From contig JAKVCA010000022.1 of the NCBI GenBank assembly GCA_022448315.1, forward strand, positions 23,497-87,496: a stretch of DNA of 64,000 nucleotides, written 5' to 3'. Origin of the DNA: Pirellulaceae bacterium. GTDB lineage: Bacteria; Planctomycetota; Planctomycetia; Pirellulales; Pirellulaceae. Below are positions 56,846-64,000 of the stretch, piece after piece; the stretch's first letter is position 1; every line of letters starts with the position of its first letter. Below the pieces are notes generated by a model. That model saw nothing but the letters and a program-made list of their open reading frames with translations. It did no database searches and was not told where the DNA came from. The translations under genes were made by a program, and so were the position numbers.

Positions 56846-57877
56846 TCATGAAGCGGCTTGGGGCATCGCCTTTCGACCCAGAGAATTGAGCATCTCCTGC
56901 AACACACCCGGTCCCGTCAAACCGTCCGCCAGAGCCTCGTAATTCAGCCGGATTCGATGAAGCACCACATCCTCCGCCAAGGCATAAAGATCCTCAGGAA
57001 GGACGTAATTTCGCCCATGGATCAACGCCCGAGCTCGCGAAGCCTTGATCATGGCGATGCCGGCACGTGGACTGCAACCGAGTTCCAACGCCGAATGGGC
57101 CCTTGTTCGATTGATCAACTCCACCACATGTTCGAGAAAGGCATCGCTCACATGAACATCATGGACAGACTCCATGGCGGACACCAACTGCTCGGTGGAC
57201 CCAATCGGCTGCTCCGCAATCATGTCAAACTCGGTTCGAGCGATCGCACCTCGATCTTCACGACGAATCCCAAGATCAAGGTTACGACGAAGCACTTCAC
57301 GTTCATCCTCGGGAGATGGATAACCCAGTCGATGACAGAGCATGAAACGATCGAGCTGGGCTTCCGGCAGCTCAAAAGTCCCTGCCTGCTCCACCGGATT
57401 TTGAGTCGCGATGACAAGGAAAGGAGCAGGCAACGCGTAAGTCTCCTTGCCAATTGTCACTTTCCGCTCCTGCATCGCTTCCAGTAGCGCGCCCTGAACC
57501 TTGGGGGCGGCCCGATTGATTTCGTCGGCCAAAAGCAGGTTGGTAAAGATCGGCCCTTGCACGGTACGAAACTCGTAAGTTCGCTGGTCGAGAACCTCTG
57601 AGCCAAGAATATCTGACGGCAGAAGATCGATGGTGAATTGGACTCGTGAAAACTCAAGATCAATGGCCCGCGAGAGCGTACTCGCCAGCAAGGTTTTCGC
57701 GATCCCCGGGACCCCTTGGAGCAGGACATGCCCCCCGGTGAATAACGCGATGAGCAAACGCTCGACCACGACCTCCTGACCGACCACCACGGTGGCAACT
57801 CTGGCCCTTACTTTCTCAATAAAATCGATCACCGAGGCATTGGCTTGAGGAATCTCTGTCGGGGATGGTTCTGACAT
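56846..57877 (-). CDS. MoxR-family AAA+ ATPase
   Basis: 343 residues from the ATG at 57877 (MSEPSPTEIPQ). Walker A is GVPGIAKT (55-62), Walker B LLLADE (114-119). Family features include FTIDLLPSDILGSEV, ERKVTIGKETY and the sensor segment VIATQNPVEQAGTFELPEAQ. The C-terminal lid with CSPRAGIAMIKASRAR is intact. MoxR ATPases use ATP to remodel or load metal into partner proteins, typically VWA proteins encoded next to them. It is the first gene of the minus-strand run. The frame upstream of the start is open but does not look like protein. Confidence 0.96.
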   Translation of the reverse strand: MSEPSPTEIPQANASVIDFIEKVRARVATVVVGQEVVVERLLIALFTGGHVLLQGVPGIAKTLLASTLSRAIDLEFSRVQFTIDLLPSDILGSEVLDQRTYEFRTVQGPIFTNLLLADEINRAAPKVQGALLEAMQERKVTIGKETYALPAPFLVIATQNPVEQAGTFELPEAQLDRFMLCHRLGYPSPEDEREVLRRNLDLGIRREDRGAIARTEFDMIAEQPIGSTEQLVSAMESVHDVHVSDAFLEHVVELINRTRAHSALELGCSPRAGIAMIKASRARALIHGRNYVLPEDLYALAEDVVLHRIRLNYEALADGLTGPGVLQEMLNSLGRKAMPQAAS

Positions 57878-58195
57878 ACCTGCGGGGTCCTCGAAATATT
57901 TTTGGGGAGACGCAACGTCAACCGGACAGAATCCGAGAGCGGCGATTTTCATGCTGCGGTTGGCAAGAGCCGAGCAGGCTCGCCCGATTCTACACGGAAG
58001 AGGGGGAGCACGCGTAGCCCCAGCGAGAGATGGAAAGCGAGTCTTGCTCGAAGAACGATGCAACGATCGACGCGTCTACAGAAGCCGCAAGCCGAAGGAA
58101 CTTCGTCGTGAAGATCCAAGCTTCACCTCATCTCAAGAGAACACTGCGGAGAGCCTAGTCCTGATCATGCAAGGTGCGATGCGGAAAACTTGGCC
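57878..58195. other. Intergenic region, no gene seen
   Basis: About 320 bases between moxR and the nitroreductase gene, both on the minus strand. Likely contains the promoter of the MoxR/VWA operon; I could not fix a good -35/-10 pair. Confidence 0.4.
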
Positions 58196-58804
58196 TCAGA
58201 CCCAGTAGGACGCGGCCTGGCCCCAACCTTCGCTTCCAAAGACGGTTGCCTCATTCGGTCGTCTCGACCTAGGAGAAGCGTCACGCTCGGAAAGTCCCGG
58301 CGGTGCCTGAGTCGGGTCTCCCGCGTAACCGATCGCCAGCGCGGTCACCGGATCAAAATTATCCGGAATTTGATAGGTCAAACGGACCTTGCTCAAGTTG
58401 ATTCCCCCCATCTGGTGAACACTCAGCCCGTGGGCCGTTGCCTGAATCGAGAGGTTGCCTACGGCCAAGCCAAGGTCATGCTCCGCACAACGGTTGGGAT
58501 TACCATTCCTCTCCAACTGTTTCGCGACCGCCGTGAAAACAAGAAGAGGGGCATCTTTGGCCCACACCTGATTGGCCTCCACCAGACAGTCAATCGCGTT
58601 CCCGAAGTCGACCGAGTCGCGCTCCACCACAATGAATCGCCAAGGTTGTTCGTTGAAGCAACTGGCTGCCCATCGAGCCGCCTCAAAGATCGACTTGATC
58701 ACCGAAAGATCGACCGGTCGGGAATCGAAAACGACGGGACTCCATCGGTTTTTAAGGCAGTCAAGAATGGGCTCCGATACCGGAGCAGGCTTATGGTTCA
58801 TCAT
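58196..58804 (-). CDS. Nitroreductase family protein
   Basis: 202 residues. The flavin-binding nitroreductase fold shows NRWSPVVFDSRPVD at the start, the central ARWAASCFNEQPWRFIVVER (FMN contact), and the second block with AEHDLGLAVGNLSIQATAHG and ALAIGYAGDP. These enzymes reduce nitro, quinone or enone groups with NAD(P)H via FMN; the substrate cannot be inferred. Two ATG codons in a row start the gene. It has no obvious operon partner. Confidence 0.93.
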   Translation of the reverse strand: MMNHKPAPVSEPILDCLKNRWSPVVFDSRPVDLSVIKSIFEAARWAASCFNEQPWRFIVVERDSVDFGNAIDCLVEANQVWAKDAPLLVFTAVAKQLERNGNPNRCAEHDLGLAVGNLSIQATAHGLSVHQMGGINLSKVRLTYQIPDNFDPVTALAIGYAGDPTQAPPGLSERDASPRSRRPNEATVFGSEGWGQAASYWV

Positions 58805-59317
58805 TAAGCGTCCAGAAAATCAGGGATGAAAAAGCGTCAAGCGGGACGGATCGCGACGAGATACCGCAAGCCGTGTAATGAAAGGGACTTCCGCCGTTGT
58901 CGCCATTAAATTCTATGGTCCTGAGTTCGCTTGCCAATCCCGCCATGACTCCCATGGCGGTCAAGGGGCGTGCAACACGCCCACGACTTGCATACAATCG
59001 CGATGCTTACCGCGACATCCGCGGCCAGCGGTCGACATCACCATCGGCAGGTTGAACCGACCGGATGATTCACATTTTCTCATCGTTTCAGGATCACTTT
59101 CTCTTTCAGTAAAACACCGAAGCCCACTCATATTTTGGACCTCTCGCGGTAGCCCCAAAGCCACCGGATCTCGGATGCGGGATCTGGTTCCGTCTCGGGG
59201 GCCCTGTCGCGTGTGTTCCGGTTTTGCCAACCAAGCGGCAGGGGTAAATCCCTCGAAGGTGCGACTGAAGAGTGAACCCGCAAACACAGACACCCTTAAC
59301 AACAAGACGAATCTGGA
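58805..59317. other. Divergent region upstream of dnaE
   Basis: About 510 bases between nitroreductase and dnaE. Open frames exist on the plus strand up to the dnaE start, but the translations are Ser/Arg/Pro-rich and not protein-like. Presumed to hold both promoters. Confidence 0.4.
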
Positions 59318-62300
59318 ATGACTGACCGTCCATTCACTCACCTGCATTGCCACAGCCACTACAGCCTGCTGGATGGTGCGAGTTCCATCGATAGACTGAT
59401 TGATCGTGCCAAGAGCCACGGTATGAACTCCCTCGCATTGACCGATCACGGCAACCTGCACGGTGCCCTGGAATTTTACAAAAAGGCGAAAGCGAAGGAC
59501 ATCAACCCAATCATTGGTTACGAGGCCTACATCGCGCCCGGAAGTCGTTTTGATCGAAGTACGGGACGGATGAAGGACTCGAGTTACCACCTGACACTGC
59601 TCTGCCAAAATCAAACCGGCTTCAAAAATCTCGTCAAGATGGCCTCCTCCGCCAGTCTCGAAGGCTTCTACTTCAAGCCTCGGATCGACAAAGAACTGCT
59701 TGAGGCTCACAGCGAGGGTATCATCTGCCTAAGCGGTTGCGTCTCCAGTGAACTCAGCCAATCCATCTTGCGAGGCGACGCCAGCAACATGGAAGAGTAC
59801 CTCTCGCGCGCCGGCGAAGTAGCACAATGGTTCCACAAGGTTTTCGGAGATCGATACTTCCTCGAGATCATGAACAACGGTGCTGACGTCCAACGTTTGG
59901 CCATGGAGGGGACCGTCGAGCTGTCCCAGAATCTTGGGATTCCTCTCGTTGCAACGAGCGACTGTCACTATGTCGATCCCGAAGATTCCGAAGCTCAGGA
60001 CGTGATGCTGTGCATCAATACGGGAAAGTTCCGAACCGATCCAACACGAATGCGAATGGACGGTAACCAGTACTACCTGCGCAGCCCCGAGGAAATGTAT
60101 GCCAAGTTCCAAGGATTGGAAGATGCGGTCGCACGTAGCCAGGAAATCGCGGATACGGTGGACATCGACCTGGAACTCGGTCGGCGACATTTTCCCGTTT
60201 ACGATGTCCCTGCAGAATCCACCGCGGAAACCTATTTGCGGGAACTTTGCATCAAAGGATTGAAAGAGCGGTATGCCGACAACCCGGAGATGTTGACCGA
60301 CGGTGTTTTGGCTGAAGTGGTCATGGATCGGCTCGAAAGGGAACTGGGGGTCATCAACAAACTTGGATTCCCCAACTATTTCCTGATCGTCTGGGATTTT
60401 GTCCTTGAGGCAAGGAAGCAGGGAATTCCTGCCACCGCTCGTGGATCGGGTGTCGGCGCTCTGGTCTGTTACGCGTTGTACCTGAGCCATGTTTGCCCCA
60501 TCAAGTATGACCTTCTTTTCGAACGTTTTCTGGATGAAAACCGTCTGGAAGCCCCCGATATCGACATCGATTTTTGCAAGGAACGGCGTGGCAATGTCAT
60601 TCGCTACGTGAAAGAAAAGTACGGCGAAGAAAACGTTGCTCAAATCGGAACGTTTGGAACCCTCGCCGCGCGCGCCGCAATCAAAGATGTTGGTCGAGCG
60701 CTTGGCATTCCACTTCCACGCGTCAATCAGGTCACGGGAATGGTGCCAGACGAACTTGGCATCTCGCTTGGAAAAGCGATTGAGAAAAGTGCGGAACTCA
60801 AATCGACGTACCAGGGCGACCCCGAAGTCAAGGAACTCCTTGATCTGGCGCAGCGAATCGAGGGACTCGCCCGTAACGTGGGGACGCACGCAGCGGCCGT
60901 CGTAATCAGCGACAAGCCGCTGACTGAATACGTCCCCCTTGGTCGGGTCAGTGGCAAGGAAGATGTCATCACCCAGTGGTCAATGGGTGATGTTGAAGAC
61001 GCCGGATTGTTGAAAATGGACTTTCTGGGGCTTCGCAACCTGACCATTCTTCGCCTTGCCGTGGACATGATCCAGCAGTCTCGAGGCGAGAAGATCGACC
61101 CCTTGAAGTTTCCTTTGGATGATGAAGCAACTTTCGCCTTGCTTCAACGCGGTGAAACCAAAGGCGTCTTCCAGCTAGAGAGCGGCGGCATCCGTGACCT
61201 GCTTCAAAAAATGAAACCCGACCATTTCCACGACATCATCGCCACCAATGCACTTTACCGCCCCGGTCCATTGGAAGGCGGGATGGTTCAAGATTACATC
61301 GATGTCAAACACGGACGAAAGCAGGCCGAATATCTTCATCCTGTCCTCGAAGAAATTTTGGGAGAGACCAATGGAGTGATGGTCTATCAGGAACAGGTGA
61401 TGCGAATTCTAAATCGCCTCGGGAACATCCCTTTGGCGAGTGCTTACACCTGCATCAAGGCAATCAGCAAGAAGAAGGAAGCGTTGATTGCACAAAACAT
61501 GGACACCTTCTTAACAGGGGCTGTCGAAAAGGGCCTGTCCAAGAGGGACGCCCAAGAATTCTGGAACATGATCCTCAAGTTTGCCGGTTATGGTTTTAAC
61601 AAAAGCCACTCGACGGCCTACGCACTCATCGCCTATCAGACCGCGTATCTCAAAGCCCACTACCCGGTGGAGTTCATGGCGGCGTTGCTCAGTGGTGATA
61701 TCCCCGGTCGAAACTTCGTACGAAAAGACTCACTGGTCGAGCATCTCGAAGATTGCCAAAGAATGGACATAGAAGTGGTTCCACCCGATGTCAATCACTC
61801 TTTTGTCGACTTTGGTGTTTCGAAGGGAAAGATCCTCTTCGGCTTGGCCGCCATCAAGGGTTGCGGCGGCAGCGCGTCGGAATCCATTGTTGCCGAACGG
61901 GAGAAGAATGGTCCGTTCCGGGACATCTTCGAATTCTGCGAGCGTGTCGAATCTTCGAATTGCAACCGCTCCACCATTGAGACACTCATCAAGGGGGGAG
62001 CGTTTGACTCGATGGGTGCAAAGCGTTCGCAGATCCACTCTGTTCTGGAGAAGGCGATTCAGGCGGGAGCTGCACGACAGGCAGACCTCAAGGCCGGTCA
62101 GATCAGCCTTTTCGGCGACATGGGTGCCGAAGCGTCCGGGGAGGATGACGAAGTCATGCTGCCCGACATTCCAGAATGGGATGAACGCGAGAGTCTGGCT
62201 TTCGAAAAAGAAGTGCTGGGTTTCTACCTCTCCAGCCATCCACTAGCAACCTACGAAAAACAACTGCGCAGCTTCTGCTCCCACACAACCACCACGCTGA

Positions 62301-62887
62301 AAGATGTGAAGGATCGCGAGGAGGTTTTCATGGGGGGCATGGTGGCGTCGGTCAAACACTCTCACGTCAAAAAAGTCCGGGATCCGGGTTCCCCGACAAA
62401 ATACGTCATGTTTGATCTTGAAGACATGGACGGAGCGATTCGCTCCATCCAATGGCCTAAAGACTTTGCGGTCAGCGGCCATCAGATTCAGCCAGATGCC
62501 ATTGTGGTGATTCGAGGCGTACTGGACCGACGTGGTGGCGACGAGGCAAATCTGATCGTCAATGAAGTGATCCCTCTCGAGGAATTGGAGAACCGCTACA
62601 CGAGTGGAATCAAAGTCCTGCTGGAAGAAAACAATCAGGAGGGGAAAGGCCTCAAGGAAGTCTACGAAATCGTTCGAGGCTATCCGGGCAACCGAGATTT
62701 GCACCTCGTTTTGAGATTGGAGAACGGACATCAGGTCGAAATCAAATCCAACCGCATCCGAGTTGATTTAAAGGAAGAGATGCTAACTCGTCTCCGCCAA
62801 ATCTTGGGCAACGGCGGAATCCAGATGATCCTGTCCAAGCCGGAGAGGAATAAAGGCGCTGGGCCGAAGTACGGCAAGCGTCCGTAA
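59318..62887 (+). CDS. dnaE: DNA polymerase III alpha subunit
   Basis: 1189 residues. The N-terminal PHP domain (about 1-280) begins HLHCHSHYSLLDG and keeps its metal-binding His residues, as in Thermus-type DnaE and unlike E. coli, so PHP proofreading or pyrophosphatase activity is possible. The catalytic Asp motif PDIDIDFCKERR is at about 412-423. Further polymerase signatures are GSGVGALVCYAL and YGFNKSHSTAYALIAYQTAY. The C-terminal OB domain (about 985-1080) with VFMGGMVASV is present, followed by a basic tail. A type DnaE1 by layout. The ATG lies 30 codons after the last upstream stop; the ribosome site is weak. Confidence 0.98.
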   Translation: MTDRPFTHLHCHSHYSLLDGASSIDRLIDRAKSHGMNSLALTDHGNLHGALEFYKKAKAKDINPIIGYEAYIAPGSRFDRSTGRMKDSSYHLTLLCQNQTGFKNLVKMASSASLEGFYFKPRIDKELLEAHSEGIICLSGCVSSELSQSILRGDASNMEEYLSRAGEVAQWFHKVFGDRYFLEIMNNGADVQRLAMEGTVELSQNLGIPLVATSDCHYVDPEDSEAQDVMLCINTGKFRTDPTRMRMDGNQYYLRSPEEMYAKFQGLEDAVARSQEIADTVDIDLELGRRHFPVYDVPAESTAETYLRELCIKGLKERYADNPEMLTDGVLAEVVMDRLERELGVINKLGFPNYFLIVWDFVLEARKQGIPATARGSGVGALVCYALYLSHVCPIKYDLLFERFLDENRLEAPDIDIDFCKERRGNVIRYVKEKYGEENVAQIGTFGTLAARAAIKDVGRALGIPLPRVNQVTGMVPDELGISLGKAIEKSAELKSTYQGDPEVKELLDLAQRIEGLARNVGTHAAAVVISDKPLTEYVPLGRVSGKEDVITQWSMGDVEDAGLLKMDFLGLRNLTILRLAVDMIQQSRGEKIDPLKFPLDDEATFALLQRGETKGVFQLESGGIRDLLQKMKPDHFHDIIATNALYRPGPLEGGMVQDYIDVKHGRKQAEYLHPVLEEILGETNGVMVYQEQVMRILNRLGNIPLASAYTCIKAISKKKEALIAQNMDTFLTGAVEKGLSKRDAQEFWNMILKFAGYGFNKSHSTAYALIAYQTAYLKAHYPVEFMAALLSGDIPGRNFVRKDSLVEHLEDCQRMDIEVVPPDVNHSFVDFGVSKGKILFGLAAIKGCGGSASESIVAEREKNGPFRDIFEFCERVESSNCNRSTIETLIKGGAFDSMGAKRSQIHSVLEKAIQAGAARQADLKAGQISLFGDMGAEASGEDDEVMLPDIPEWDERESLAFEKEVLGFYLSSHPLATYEKQLRSFCSHTTTTLKDVKDREEVFMGGMVASVKHSHVKKVRDPGSPTKYVMFDLEDMDGAIRSIQWPKDFAVSGHQIQPDAIVVIRGVLDRRGGDEANLIVNEVIPLEELENRYTSGIKVLLEENNQEGKGLKEVYEIVRGYPGNRDLHLVLRLENGHQVEIKSNRIRVDLKEEMLTRLRQILGNGGIQMILSKPERNKGAGPKYGKRP

Positions 62888-62928
62888 AGTATCGGCTAGG
62901 CGGCTTCAGTCGTTTCGCAAGAAATGAC

Positions 62929-63536
<608 letters not shown>

Positions 63537-63599
63537 TTACGATTCCGCCATAAGAGTACTAAAACCGACTGAGGAGATGGGTTCGCAAAGCGTTTCACT

Positions 63600-64000
63600 T
63601 CAGGTCACCACTCGTTTCGACAAGCCACTCCCCTCATCCCGAACCAACCGGGGGATCAGGTAACCGGGAAGACGCTGCCGTAGCTGTTCGATTAACACCA
63701 CGCCTTCCTCGTCCGAGACTTCAAAATGAGCGGCACCGCGAACCCGATCCAGCAAATTCAAATAGTAAGGGATCACTCGGCACTCAAGAAGCCGTTCGCT
63801 CAGTTGTCTCTGGGTCGAGATTTCGTCATTGATACCCCGGAGCAGGACCGACTGGTTCAACAGCGTCGCGACCCGGCTCACTTCATGAAGGCGAGCTCGA
63901 ACCTCGCTGTCGAGTTCCGCGGGGTGGTTGGCGTGAATCACGATGACGCATTCAAGCCGACATCGCTCCAACGCCGCCAACCAGTCCTGAGTGACTCGCG
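63600..64000 (-). CDS. epmB: EF-P beta-lysylation protein EpmB, C-terminal part
   Basis: The last 133 residues of a radical SAM protein; the frame continues past the right edge and no start is in the window. HANHPAELDSEVRARL, LLNQSVLLRGIND, YYLNLLDRVRGAAHFEV and LPGYLIPRLVRDE are the conserved C-terminal blocks of EpmB (YjeK), a lysine 2,3-aminomutase-like enzyme that makes beta-lysine for the modification of elongation factor P. The radical SAM cluster motif lies outside the window. EF-P and EpmA are not seen here. Confidence 0.9.
   Translation of the reverse strand, partial: RVTQDWLAALERCRLECVIVIHANHPAELDSEVRARLHEVSRVATLLNQSVLLRGINDEISTQRQLSERLLECRVIPYYLNLLDRVRGAAHFEVSDEEGVVLIEQLRQRLPGYLIPRLVRDEGSGLSKRVVT

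Noticed and set aside
59729..60889. 386-codon open frame antisense to dnaE
   Set aside because: Lies inside conserved dnaE sequence; no ribosome site or recognisable motif.

Overview
The window comes from a member of the phylum Planctomycetota; I cannot name the genus. The evidence is the family mix. There is a planctomycete-type EF-Tu ([13 protein letters not shown]-loop), a PSCyt1 cytochrome-like domain, a Tat-exported Gfo/Idh/MocA oxidoreductase, DUF1080 and DUF6807 secreted proteins, an S1 sulfatase, an FGE-sulfatase-domain protein and a MoxR/VWA cluster. GC content looks moderate. TGA is an ordinary stop codon, and ATG, GTG and TTG are all used as starts.

Left third (about 0-22 kb): a secreted orphan protein, then a sigma-70 factor with an unusual HTH-rich N-terminal half. 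After an intrinsic terminator comes a long information-processing block on the plus strand: tRNA-Thr, tRNA-Tyr, tRNA-Gly, tRNA-Thr, tuf, tRNA-Trp, secE, nusG, rplK, rplA, rplJ, rplL, rpoB, rpoC, rpsL, rpsG and an EF-G gene. The tRNA-tuf order matches the thrU-tyrU-glyT-thrT-tufB arrangement of E. coli. The rif and str clusters are contiguous but have separate promoters and terminators. The EF-G looks like the EF-G2 (recycling) type, and S12 carries Arg at position 88.

Middle (about 22-48 kb): mostly single genes on both strands. They include a voltage-gated K+ channel with a zinc ribbon, tRNA-Leu, the menaquinone enzyme MqnE, a secreted caspase-fold protein with an EF-hand, a DUF2071 protein, a secreted LecA-like protein, a thioredoxin-domain lipoprotein, tRNA-Gly with trigger factor, and a block of secreted catabolic or hypothetical proteins. 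Also here are a DUF3127 OB-fold protein with an SSB-like tail, a Tat-lipoprotein signal-peptidase-like mosaic, and a solitary groES. At 31490-31712 the minus strand encodes a compact, highly structured element. It contains a 13-codon ORF behind a perfect Shine-Dalgarno sequence and ends in an intrinsic terminator. I regard this as the most likely undescribed element in the window.

Right part (about 48-64 kb): a minus-strand operon of moxR, DUF58, a TM protein, two VWA membrane proteins, a TPR-like protein and a 1298-residue membrane-anchored protein. The TPR-like gene has an in-frame TGA followed by 37 more sense codons, which end at a TAG just before a terminator. Beyond it lie a nitroreductase, dnaE, a HIT protein overlapping a Trm112-like gene, and the 3' part of epmB, which runs off the right edge.
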